DNA of 64,000 nucleotides, from the NCBI GenBank assembly GCA_041393535.1, contig JAWKJY010000007.1, positions 1 to 64,000 on the forward strand, in the 5' to 3' direction. This document shows, one piece after another, positions 1 to 9,176 of this stretch. Numbering within the stretch: position 1 is the first letter of the stretch; each line of letters opens with the position of its first letter. Position numbers and translations under genes: made by a program. The notes under the pieces were generated by a model. That model saw nothing but the letters and a program-made list of their open reading frames with translations, did not search any database and had not been told where the DNA came from. Origin of the DNA: JAWKJY01 sp041393535 (GTDB lineage Bacteria > Actinomycetota > Thermoleophilia > Gaiellales > Gaiellaceae).

Positions 1-193
1 CGAGGGCTGCCTGGAAGCCCGGTTGTTCCAGTCGGCTGCCTGGTTCGTCGAGATCCTCATGAACGGTGACGAGCTCGTGTCCGAGAGCGCGTGCATGTGC
101 TTCGATGCGCTCGCGCTGCACGGTGGGGCTGATGAACGATTCGCCGTCGCGGCCGCCGACTCGGGACACGCGGATGTAACCGTCAAGGCGCAC
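1..193 (-). CDS. Large serine recombinase (integrase), N-terminal fragment
   Basis: Reading leftward from a GTG at 193, the frame is open to the window edge (64 codons). It encodes the start of a resolvase/invertase catalytic domain: GYIRVSR, whose Ser (about residue 10) is the expected nucleophile, then a QRERIEAHARALGHEL helix and an EDLDEPGSRLEQPGFQ stretch. This matches the opening of large serine integrases of phages and integrative elements; the rest lies outside the window. Codon choice (GAA, CAT, GCA, GTT, CTT) is less GC-biased than in the neighbours, as expected for acquired DNA. A TATAGT hexamer lies 7 bases upstream of the GTG. Its position against a truncated comEC indicates that it is the integrase at one end of an inserted element. 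It could also be a dead remnant, because only the N-terminus is visible. Confidence 0.8.
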   Translation of the reverse strand, partial: MRLDGYIRVSRVGGRDGESFISPTVQRERIEAHARALGHELVTVHEDLDEPGSRLEQPGFQAAL

Positions 194-212
194 GTATAGG
201 ACTATAACGACC
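194..212. other. Probable attachment junction (element / comEC)
   Basis: The comEC reading frame has an in-frame TAA at 177-179 and recognisable ComEC sequence only from about 207-213 (THSLAVSGQNVA). The integrase starts at 193. The crossover (attL or attR) should therefore lie within these roughly 20 bases. No second att copy is available in the window to define the core dinucleotide. Confidence 0.5.
201..206 (-). promoter_or_regulatory. -10 element of integrase, at the junction
   Basis: TATAGT on the minus strand, 7 bases before the GTG at 193, with the same spacing as other leaderless promoters here. The DNA upstream of it, including any -35, is comEC sequence. Confidence 0.5.
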
Positions 213-224
213 CACTCGCTCGCG

Positions 225-1784
225 GTGAGCGGTCAGAACGTTGCCTATGTGGTCGCCGGAGTGCTGCTGCTCGCGTGGGTGCTCGGGATCCCACGACCCG
301 TTGCCGTCGGACTCGCGCTCGTCGCGATCCTCGGGTACGTGCTCGCTGTCGGGCTGCAGCCATCGGTCGTGCGGGCCGGGGTCGCGGGCGGGCTCTCGTG
401 CCTGGCCTGGCTGGCATCACGCGCCCGCGACCGGTGGTACTCCTTCCTCGTCGCGGCGTGTGCATTGCTCGCGTGGAATCCGTACGTCCTCCGAGACCCG
501 GGCTTCCAGCTGTCGTTCGCGGCGGTCGCAGCGATCTTCGTGTGCGTCCCCCGTCTCGAGCGGCGCCTGGGAGGCTATCCGGTTCCCGTCCGGCTCGCGT
601 CCGTCCTCGCGATCGCGACCGCCTGCGGCGTGGCGACCGCCCCGATCCTGTGGTTCCAGTTCGGGGCGGTTCCGCTGCTCACGGTCCCGGCCAACGCGGC
701 CGCCGAGCCCGTGGTCGCGCCGATTCTCGCGCTCGGCCTGGGTGCGGCCGCTCTCGACCCGGTGCTTCCCGGAGCTGCCGCAGGCCTCGGATGGCTGAAC
801 GGCTGGCTCGCCGCGTACCTGGCCGCGTGCGGCGAGGCTGTAGGCGGCCTGCCATTCGCGCAGACCGAGTCGGGCTGGGTGCTGCTCGCCGTCCTCGCCG
901 CGGTTCTCGCGGCATGGCGCGCGACCCGGCTTCCCCGCCGGCTCGTCCGCCCGGCGCTGGCGGTGACGCTCGTGGTCGCGCTCGGGGCGGCCGGGTGGTT
1001 CCTCGTCGGCATCGGATCGGCACGCACCGTTGCGCCGAGCGGGCTCCGGATCTCGTTCCTCGACGTCGGCCAGGGCGATGCAGCGCTGATCGAGGTTCCC
1101 GAGGGCGCCGTCCTGGTGGACCAGGGGCCTCCGGAGGCGCGCGTGGTGAGGCTGCTGGAAGGGCGAGGAGTGCGTCGCCTCGCGGCACTCGTCCTGACGC
1201 ATCCGCAGCTCGATCACGTCGGCGGCGCGCCCGATGTGGCCCGCCGGCTTCCGGTCGACGTGGTGCTGACGTCAGGCCAGGCGGGAACGAGCCCCGAGGA
1301 GCAGGCGACCCTGGCGGCGGCTCGCGCACGAGGCGAGCGGATCGAGGTCGCTCGGAGAGGACAGGTGCTGGCGCTCGGACGGCTTCGGCTCGAGGTGCTC
1401 TGGCCCGATGGGCCGGGCAGCCCCGGTGACGATCCGAACCAGCACGCAATCGTCCTCCTGGCCCGGTACGGCGGGGTCGAGGCGCTCTTCACGGCCGACG
1501 CGGAGAGCGACGTGACCGGTCGGCTGGCGATTCCGCAGGTTGACGTGCTGAAGGTGGCTCACCACGGGTCGGCCGATGCGGGCCTCGGGTCGCTGCTCGA
1601 TCGGATTCATCCCGTCGTGGCCGTCGTCTCGGTCGGTGAGGGCAACGACTACGGCCACCCTCACCCCGGCACGATGGCCGTGCTCGACGGGACGACGGGC
1701 CTGCGCTGGTTCCGAACGGATCGTCACGGGACCGTGACCGTCGAGAGCGACGGGACACGGCTCTCGGTGCGGTCGTCGAGATGA
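225..1784 (+). CDS. comEC: ComEC competence DNA-uptake channel, 5'-truncated
   Basis: ComEC is the inner-membrane channel and nuclease for DNA uptake. This 519-aa remnant begins inside the Competence domain: the frame reads HSLAVSGQNVA from 213, the family's AVSG motif, but is blocked by TAA at 177-179, so GTG 225 is only the first usable start. Several hydrophobic helices follow. From about residue 278 there is a metallo-beta-lactamase-like domain (FLDVGQGDAALIE, LTHPQLDHVGG near 323, HHGSADAG near 445). Full ComEC proteins are usually 700-800 aa, so the N-terminal OB-like region and first helices are missing. The adjacent leftward integrase explains the loss: an element inserted into the gene. 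Function would depend on excision. The C-terminal part itself looks undecayed. Confidence 0.9.
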   Translation: MSGQNVAYVVAGVLLLAWVLGIPRPVAVGLALVAILGYVLAVGLQPSVVRAGVAGGLSCLAWLASRARDRWYSFLVAACALLAWNPYVLRDPGFQLSFAAVAAIFVCVPRLERRLGGYPVPVRLASVLAIATACGVATAPILWFQFGAVPLLTVPANAAAEPVVAPILALGLGAAALDPVLPGAAAGLGWLNGWLAAYLAACGEAVGGLPFAQTESGWVLLAVLAAVLAAWRATRLPRRLVRPALAVTLVVALGAAGWFLVGIGSARTVAPSGLRISFLDVGQGDAALIEVPEGAVLVDQGPPEARVVRLLEGRGVRRLAALVLTHPQLDHVGGAPDVARRLPVDVVLTSGQAGTSPEEQATLAAARARGERIEVARRGQVLALGRLRLEVLWPDGPGSPGDDPNQHAIVLLARYGGVEALFTADAESDVTGRLAIPQVDVLKVAHHGSADAGLGSLLDRIHPVVAVVSVGEGNDYGHPHPGTMAVLDGTTGLRWFRTDRHGTVTVESDGTRLSVRSSR

Positions 1785-1897
1785 CCACGGCGCTCTCCAG
1801 CGCACGGGCGATCCGGTCGGCTCGTCCGCCGCCCCAGGTGGATTCCGCGCTGAAGGGGCGGGGGTGGCCCGTGGGTGCGGGCTCGCGGGCATCGCCC

Positions 1898-1903
1898 TAT
1901 CCT
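1898..1903 (+). promoter_or_regulatory. -10 element of holA
   Basis: TATCCT lies 6 bases before the GTG at 1910, which supports that start over the longer frame opening at 1781. Confidence 0.55.
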
Positions 1904-1909
1904 GGGAAG

Positions 1910-2908
1910 GTGTCCTCGCAGCCGCTGCTTCCCGTCTACCTCCTGGTCGGCTCGGATCAACCGAAGGTCTCGCTGGCGGTCAAGCGCCTGCGTGCCCGCT
2001 TCGATTCGGGCTCGATCGAGGACGTGGTCGCGGGCAGCGGGAAGGACGAGGCTGCCGGCGACGACGTCGTCGCGGCCCTGAACGCGCTCGGCCTGTTCGG
2101 CTCCGGTGAGCGTCTCGTGGTCGTGGCCGGGATCGAGCGGTGGAAGAAGGCCGACGCCGAAGCGATCGTCTCGTACCTCGACTCGCCGAGTCCGGGGTCG
2201 GTGCTCGCGCTCGTGGGTGAGCCAGCGAAGGGCTCGCCGCTCGAGGCCGTCTGCGCCAAGGTCGGCGACGTCCTCCGCTTCGACGTGCCGACGCGGTCGC
2301 GGAGCAGGCAACTCGACTATCCGGCGTACGTGCAGCAGCGCTTCGAGCGGCACGGGCGCCGCGTCGACCACGAGACGGCGCGGATGCTCGTCGACCTGGT
2401 CGGCGAGGACGCGTTCGCGCTCGACGCCGAGGTCGACAAGGTCGTCACCTGGGCCGGCGAGGGCGAGCGGATCGGGCCCAACGAGATCACGGCGCTCGCA
2501 ACCCATACGAGCGAGGCCTCCGCCTTCGCGCTTGCCGATGCCTGGGGGGTGCGCGACCTCGGCGCCGTCCTCGCGGCGTGCGAGGCGGAGCTGGCATCCC
2601 CCGATGGGGAGCCGTTCGTGCTGGCGGCTCGGCTCGCTGGGCACATCGCGCGGGTCAGGGCCGTCCAGGCTCTGATCGACGCCGGCGTGCCGCAGGGCGA
2701 GATCCCGGGGCGCCTGGGGATCAAGGAGTACCCGGCGAAGAAGGCCGCCCAGCATGCCCGCAGCTACACGAGCGACGAGCTCGGCGCCTCGGCCGTCGCG
2801 CTCGCACGCCTCGATCACGACCTCAAGGGCGGGAGCCGGGTCGGTGCGCCACTCCTCCTCGAGCGCACGCTGATCGAGCTGACGCGCACGCGCGACGGGC
2901 GCAGCTGA
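1910..2908 (+). CDS. holA: DNA polymerase III subunit delta
   Basis: Delta is the clamp-loader subunit that opens the beta sliding clamp. The 332-aa product starts PLLPVYLLVGSDQPKVSLAV, the usual N-terminal fold of HolA in which the Walker A region is degenerate. It ends in the C-terminal collar domain (GRLGIKEYPAKKAAQHAR, then HDLKGGSRVGAPLLLE), which matches the family. The frame is open from 1781, but the upstream part is low-complexity and a leaderless -10 places the start at GTG 1910, a normal length for HolA. It sits directly after comEC, the common actinobacterial and firmicute order. rpsT follows on the other strand, as in many relatives. Confidence 0.9.
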   Translation: MSSQPLLPVYLLVGSDQPKVSLAVKRLRARFDSGSIEDVVAGSGKDEAAGDDVVAALNALGLFGSGERLVVVAGIERWKKADAEAIVSYLDSPSPGSVLALVGEPAKGSPLEAVCAKVGDVLRFDVPTRSRSRQLDYPAYVQQRFERHGRRVDHETARMLVDLVGEDAFALDAEVDKVVTWAGEGERIGPNEITALATHTSEASAFALADAWGVRDLGAVLAACEAELASPDGEPFVLAARLAGHIARVRAVQALIDAGVPQGEIPGRLGIKEYPAKKAAQHARSYTSDELGASAVALARLDHDLKGGSRVGAPLLLERTLIELTRTRDGRS

Positions 2909-3249
2909 CCGATCGCCGGCCCCGCCGGGCCGGCCGAGCCGGGCGGAACCGGCCGATCCGGAGCGGAACCGGCCAAGCGGGGGCGGTGGCCGACGCTCGC
3001 GACCCGGGTGGCCCGCTGGGCCGCGCAACGCAACGAGGCCGCGGCTGCCGGTTGCCGCGGCCCGGCCTGCTTGTCCCGGCCGCATCCACGGCCGGAGGCA
3101 GCGGGTTGGAGCCGCTCGCGCGGTCGAGACCTGGCCGCGGTGGAATGCCCTGGTTGACCGAAGAGTCCCGGGCGCGGCGCAGCCCCCCGCCGCGCCCGGC
3201 TGGAGGCTCGGCGTGGACGTCCGGACCGAGACGCACCGTAGACGCAAAT

Positions 3250-3367
3250 GGTCGCACGGTCGCACGGTCGCACGGTCGCACGGTCGCACGGTCGCACGGT
3301 CGCACGGTCGCACGGTCGCACGGTCGCACGGTCGCACGGTCGCACGGTCGCACGGTCGCACGGTCGC
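3250..3367. repeat. 8-bp tandem repeat, about 14.75 copies
   Basis: Fourteen perfect copies of GGTCGCAC (3250-3361) followed by a partial GGTCGC. Because 8 is not a multiple of 3, one 24-bp super-period translates to an 8-residue repeat in open frames on both strands. It lies between the convergent ends of holA and rpsT. Perfect identity suggests recent slippage expansion. Confidence 0.95.
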
Positions 3368-3493
3368 GGCAGAGTGCCTGAGCTCGTCGCGTCCTGTTGC
3401 GCTCGCTCGTGTGGTCGCCGCCTCGACGGCGGGCGGCCTGTCGCCGGTCGGCCCCTGGCCCGACGCTGCCCTCGACTCGTCGCCCAACGCGAA

Positions 3494-3513
3494 ATGCCGC
3501 CCGGAGGCGGCAT
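3494..3513 (-). terminator. Hairpin downstream of rpsT
   Basis: ATGCCGCC and GGCGGCAT form a perfect 8-bp stem around a CGGA loop, 21 bases after the rpsT stop. Only a short T-run follows, so this may be a weak or factor-dependent terminator. Confidence 0.55.
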
Positions 3514-3534
3514 CCACGAGCGGGTGCTGCTCGG

Positions 3535-3801
3535 CTACTCCGAGCTGCCGGCGGCGATCCGCGCGGCCTGCGACTTCTTGCGCGCGGCCTTGTTGCGGTG
3601 GATCGCGCCGTTCGCCGCGGCCTTGTCGAGCCACCTGACGAGCTCCCGGTGGGCGCTCGCGACGCGCTCGGAGTCACCCTCGGCGGCGGCGTTCTCGAGC
3701 CGCTTGAAGAGCGTCTTCGCGGTCGACCGCCAGCGGAGGTTCTCGAGGCGCTCGCGCGCCGAGGTCTTGACCCGGCGCTCCTGCTGCTTGATGTTCGGCA
3801 T
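3535..3801 (-). CDS. rpsT: 30S ribosomal protein S20
   Basis: This 88-aa basic protein binds 16S rRNA in the small subunit. It begins MPNIKQQERRVKTSARER, the canonical S20 N-terminus, and ends with the Ala/Lys-rich helix HRNKAARKKSQAARIA. The ATG at 3801 gives the usual S20 length and has a TACCAT hexamer 9 bases upstream. Much longer frames through this locus are artefacts. It lies alone on the minus strand between holA and murJ. Confidence 0.97.
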   Translation of the reverse strand: MPNIKQQERRVKTSARERLENLRWRSTAKTLFKRLENAAAEGDSERVASAHRELVRWLDKAAANGAIHRNKAARKKSQAARIAAGSSE

Positions 3802-3810
3802 CGACGCGGG

Positions 3811-3816
3811 ATGGTA
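3811..3816 (-). promoter_or_regulatory. -10 element of rpsT
   Basis: TACCAT on the minus strand, 9 bases before the rpsT ATG. Confidence 0.5.
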
Positions 3817-4284
3817 GCAGCAGCCGAACGGAGTGGGATCGTGCACGCGCGAGCGCCGCGGCGCCCGGTCGTCGGTCGTCGGTCGTCGGTCGCCAGTCGC
3901 CAGCCTCGCGCATGCGGCGTCTCGCTGGCGCCGGGTCTCGCTGGGGTCGGAAGCAGGCCCGCCTGCGCCGGCGGGGCCTCGGTACGGCTCTGCGCCGGGC
4001 TGCGCACGGTGGCCGGGCGGGCGCCCGGCCACGCCGTGTCGCTTCCCTCGCCCCGTCCGCGGCTCGGGTTCGTAACGGCGGCCCCGTGAGCGGGTGTCCC
4101 GCTCACTCGCGGGAACGGGTCGGCCTCCACGCAGCCGCGGCGGGGCGTGTCGGCGTCGGCGACGAGGCAAGGGCTCGTGGGGAGGCCTTCGGTCAGGCGG
4201 GCGCCTCGCCCAGCCGGGCTCCGCGCCAGCGGCCCGGCCTCGCGGCTGCGATCGGGCTCCTGCGTGCCGGGGCGCCCGCTTCCC
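3817..4284. other. Divergent intergenic region rpsT/murJ
   Basis: No gene is recognised. Visible features are a 7-bp tandem repeat (3867-3901), a 10-bp-stem hairpin at 4009-4032 extendable with a bulge to 4005-4038, and a 9-bp-stem hairpin at 4086-4106 (GTGAGCGGG / CCCGCTCAC, loop TGT). Their roles are unknown. Confidence 0.5.
3867..3901. repeat. 7-bp tandem repeat, five units
   Basis: Three copies of GGTCGTC, then GGTCGCC and AGTCGCC, head to tail upstream of rpsT. Confidence 0.8.
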
Positions 4285-4290
4285 TATACT
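4285..4290 (+). promoter_or_regulatory. -10 element of the murJ unit
   Basis: TATACT, 8 bases before a GTG (4299) that opens a 22-codon frame, not murJ itself. Confidence 0.55.
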
Positions 4291-4298
4291 CGCCAGCC

Positions 4299-4367
4299 GT
4301 GGCGTCCGTCGAGCACGGGTCCCGGGTCGCTTCGCGCGGCCGCCCGGGGTGGCCCGCTCCCCGCTGA
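4299..4367 (+). CDS. Putative leaderless mini-ORF upstream of murJ
   Basis: GTG 4299 lies 8 bases after TATACT and opens a 22-residue frame (VASVEHGSRVASRGRPGWPA...). It stops at TGA 4365-4367, two bases before the GTG at 4370 proposed for murJ, so translation of the two could be coupled. There is no recognisable domain. The same arrangement occurs at several other genes in this window. Alternatively the GTG is fortuitous, or a lost base once joined it to murJ. Confidence 0.35.
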   Translation: MASVEHGSRVASRGRPGWPAPR

Positions 4368-4369
4368 CC

Positions 4370-6241
4370 GTGGCGCGACGTCGGAACAGGCAGCGCGAGC
4401 GACGCCCGAGGCTCGCCGACCAGTACGGCTGGCTGTACGAGGAGGACGGCGAGCCGCCGGGAGGCTGGCCCGCGCCGCCGATCACGTCCGAGCCCGGCGG
4501 CCCGGCGTCCGGGGTCACCTGGGACGAGCGGACGATGCCGCCCGGCGTCTTCGACATCGAGCGGCTGGACGAGGAGCCGCCGGCGCGCGCGGAGCCTCGC
4601 CGCTCGAGCCGGCCGGCGACCCGGCCGGCCAGTGCGCCCGATCCGGCTCCGGCGTCGTCCGCGCGGCCCAGCGACGCGGAGCATCGGCGCAGCCTGATCC
4701 GCTCGACCGCGATCTTCTCGTTCGCGACGGGCCTGTCGCGCATCCTCGGCCTCGTCCGCGAGATCGTCGTGCGCCGCTACTTCGGCGTCGAGGGCGAGAT
4801 CAACGCGTTCACCGTCGCCTTCCAGGTGCCGAACCTCATCCGGGCGCTCGTCGCCGACGCGGCGCTCTCGTCCGCCTTCGTACCCGTCTTCAGCGAGCTG
4901 CTCGAGAAGGGCGATCGTCGCCGCGCCTGGCAGGTCGCATCGACGATCTTCTGGCTGATGACGCTGGGCCTCGCGGCCCTCACCGCCGTCTTCATCCTGG
5001 CCGCGCCCTGGATCATGCGGCCGTTCGGCTACGACGGCGCGGACGAGGACCTCGTGATCGGGCTCTCGCGCGTGCTCTTCCCGACGGTCGCGCTGCTCGG
5101 CGTCTCGGGCGTCGTGGTCGGCATCCTCAACAGCTACGAGCACTTCACGGTCCCGGCGCTGACGCCGATCTTCTGGAACCTCGCGATCATCGTCGGGCTG
5201 ATCGTCGGGATCCCGCACCTCGACTCCAACCCCGACAAGCTCTACCTCTACGCGATCGTCGTCCTCGTCGGAACGGTCGTCCAGGTGCTGCTGCCGCTGC
5301 CCTGGCTGCGCGGTCGGGACGGCAGCCTGCGCCCGATCATCCACTGGCGCGACCCGGCGGTGAAGCGCGTCTTCGTGCTGATGGTGCCGGTGACGCTGGG
5401 CCTCGGCCTGATCAACGTCAACCTCGTCATCGACACGTTCTTCGCGGCGCGCTTCCTCGATCCGCAGCTCGCACCGAGCGCGATCGACGCCGCCTTCCGC
5501 GTCTACATGCTCCCGCAGGGGATCTTCTCGGTCGCCGTCGCGACCGTCCTGTTCCCGGCCATGTCGCGCCTCGCCGCGCGTGCCGACATGGCCGGCTTCA
5601 CGAGCACGGTCTCGTCCGGGCTGCGCCAGATCGGGTTCATGCTCGTGCCCGCGAGCGCGGTGAGCGCGGTGCTCGCCGTGCCGATGATCCGCCTGCTCTA
5701 CGAGCGGGGCGCCTTCGACGGGAGCGAGACCGACGTCGTCGCGGCCTGCCTCGCCGCGTTCTCGGCCGGCCTGACGTTCAACGGGACGATGCTGCTGCTC
5801 AACCGGGCCTTCTTCAGCCTCCAGCACCCGTGGCTGCCGACGCTCGTCGCCCTCGGCAACCTCGGCCTGAACGTCGCGGGCGACGCGATCCTCTACCGCG
5901 TCGGCATCTGGGGGATCCCGCTGGCCACGTCGATCGTGAACATCGGCGGCACGGCGGCGCTCGTGTACCTGCTTCGCCGCCGGCTCGGGCCGATCGGCGG
6001 CGCGGCGATCGTCGCGAGCTACCTGCGGATCGCGCTCGCGTCCGCCGCGTCGGCCGGCGCCGCCTTCGGCGTCTGGCTCGTCGTCGACGGGCTCGTCGGC
6101 CGCTCGACGGGCGGCCAGGTCGTCTCCGTCGGCCTCGGGCTGGCAGCGGCCATCGTCGTCTACCTCGTTTCGGCCCGTTTGCTCGGGATTCGCGAGCTGG
6201 ACGCGTTGCTAACCTTGCTGCGCCGGCGCCGCGCGGCCTGA
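4370..6241 (+). CDS. murJ: Lipid II flippase MurJ (MviN)
   Basis: MurJ flips lipid II across the cytoplasmic membrane for peptidoglycan synthesis. A hydrophilic N-terminal tail of about 105 residues (acidic and Pro-rich) precedes the MviN core, which starts near RSLIRSTAIFSFATGLSRIL. The core contains VREIVVRRYFG, FQVPNLIRALVADAALSSAF and LNSYEHFTVPALTPIFWN, all characteristic. About 14 membrane helices are evident. Total length from GTG 4370 is 623 aa. GTG 4349 is an alternative start, in frame, that would overlap the upstream mini-ORF. lepA follows 37 bases downstream and may be cotranscribed. The cytoplasmic tail resembles those of other actinobacterial MurJ proteins. Confidence 0.93.
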   Translation: MARRRNRQRERRPRLADQYGWLYEEDGEPPGGWPAPPITSEPGGPASGVTWDERTMPPGVFDIERLDEEPPARAEPRRSSRPATRPASAPDPAPASSARPSDAEHRRSLIRSTAIFSFATGLSRILGLVREIVVRRYFGVEGEINAFTVAFQVPNLIRALVADAALSSAFVPVFSELLEKGDRRRAWQVASTIFWLMTLGLAALTAVFILAAPWIMRPFGYDGADEDLVIGLSRVLFPTVALLGVSGVVVGILNSYEHFTVPALTPIFWNLAIIVGLIVGIPHLDSNPDKLYLYAIVVLVGTVVQVLLPLPWLRGRDGSLRPIIHWRDPAVKRVFVLMVPVTLGLGLINVNLVIDTFFAARFLDPQLAPSAIDAAFRVYMLPQGIFSVAVATVLFPAMSRLAARADMAGFTSTVSSGLRQIGFMLVPASAVSAVLAVPMIRLLYERGAFDGSETDVVAACLAAFSAGLTFNGTMLLLNRAFFSLQHPWLPTLVALGNLGLNVAGDAILYRVGIWGIPLATSIVNIGGTAALVYLLRRRLGPIGGAAIVASYLRIALASAASAGAAFGVWLVVDGLVGRSTGGQVVSVGLGLAAAIVVYLVSARLLGIRELDALLTLLRRRRAA

Positions 6242-6278
6242 CGGGGCCGACCTCTCCGCCCGCCGCCTCCTCACGAGC

Positions 6279-8060
<1,782 letters not shown>

Positions 8061-9176
8061 CGCTGCGCCCGGCGCCGCGGCGCGCCCGGCGTCCGCTGAC
8101 GGTGGCGCGTCGGCGGCGTCGCCCTGGCGTCGCCCTGCGCGTGCCCGGGACGCGGGCCCGGCGGCCCGCGGCCCGCGGGCGCCGGGTCGGGGCGGGTCGC
8201 GGTCGCGGTCGCGGTCGCGCGGACCTGGCGTGGTCGGCTCGCCGGCGGTCAGCAGCGACGCGCGTTCTCCTCGGGCGTCATCGCGGCGGCCGCGGCCTGC
8301 GCGGCGCGGCTGTCCGCCGTGTGGCTCCCGGCCGCGGCTGCGGCAGGCCGGAGCGCGGCGCGCTCCGGGGCGTCCTGCGGGCTCGCCCGTCCGCCCGCCC
8401 GGCCGGCAGCGCGATTCCGCTCGTCCTGTCGACGTCGCCGTCGGGCCGGACTCGGTGCGTCGCGCGGCGCGCCTCGGCCGGTCGTCTCGCCGCCCGCTTC
8501 GGCCGGCGCCGCCGGCTGGCCCGCGTCGGCCGGGGTTGCGCGGCGCGTCTCGGCCGGTGGGCGCGTTCGCCCGGCTCTATCCGGGTCGGCCGCCGCTCTC
8601 TCCGGTACGCCAGGCGCGTCGGGCGGCCTGTCGGGCTCATCGCGCCGCCGGGCCAGCTCCTCGAGCGGCGCCGCCGCAACGGTTCCGCGCCAACCGGTGG
8701 CCACGTCCTTCGTGCCGATTGCGTGACGATCCATCCCCATCGGGCCTCGGCGGGCCGTTTCCGTGCTACTCCACCAGGGGTGGTGGGTCCCCCCACCCTG
8801 GGTGGGGTTGCGGCCTCTGGGGGCCGGATCGGCCATGTCCGCTCGGGACGGTGGTCGGCGCCGGGAGGCCTGCGACCGCGTGCCCGTCGGGCGCGGGGCG
8901 GGGGAGGCCCTCGGTGTCGGCGCGAGGGCCCCAGCCGGGGCCCTCGCGTGGACGGGCCAGGGCGGGCGTGTTCGCCGTCTCCGCCACCGTCGGGATGGTC
9001 GCCCCCGTTGGGGCAGCCGCTGCCGTAGGGACGGGCGCCACCACCCGGGCAGCCGCTACCCCCGGGGCAGCCGCTGCCGCCACGACGGGCGCTGCCGTCG
9101 GGGCGGCTGCCCCCGCGGGGACGGCCGCCCCCGCCGTGCCGGCGGCCGACGCCGCCACCGGGGGACGGGCCGCCGC
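8061..9176. other. 1.1-kb GC-rich low-complexity region, no gene seen
   Basis: Open frames exist on both strands but their translations are biased (Ala/Pro/Arg-rich) with no domain. A 6-bp GCGGTC-type microsatellite lies near 8197-8220, paired palindromes at 8771-8807, and imperfect GGGCAGCCGCTGCC-like repeats at about 9015-9120. One Ala/Thr/Pro-rich plus-strand frame ends in a TGA that overlaps the hemW ATG (ATGA), so a short upstream ORF cannot be excluded. Confidence 0.5.
8771..8807. repeat. Paired palindromes, the second shared with 47122-47138
   Basis: Two adjacent inverted repeats: CCACCA-GGGG-TGGTGG (8771-8786) and CCCCACCC-T-GGGTGGGG (8791-8807). The second contains 17 bases also found, in the same orientation, at 47122-47138. 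Confidence 0.6.

Larger units (their letters stand above)
2909..3534. other. Intergenic region with repeats, no gene seen
   Basis: There is no convincing coding sequence. It holds a duplicated GCGGAACCGGCC (2943-2954 and 2963-2974), a 118-bp array of an 8-bp unit (3250-3367) and a hairpin behind rpsT. Long open frames across it are by-products of high GC and of the repeat, which lacks stops in several frames. Confidence 0.6.

Noticed and set aside
3213..3817. Long repeat-containing ORFs on both strands around the 8-bp array
   Set aside because: They are stop-free only because of the 8-bp repeat and high GC; they overlap rpsT and have no domain.
2823..4130. CRISPR-like appearance of regular repeats near 3250
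   Set aside because: The units are 8 bp, contiguous and without spacers; no cas genes occur.
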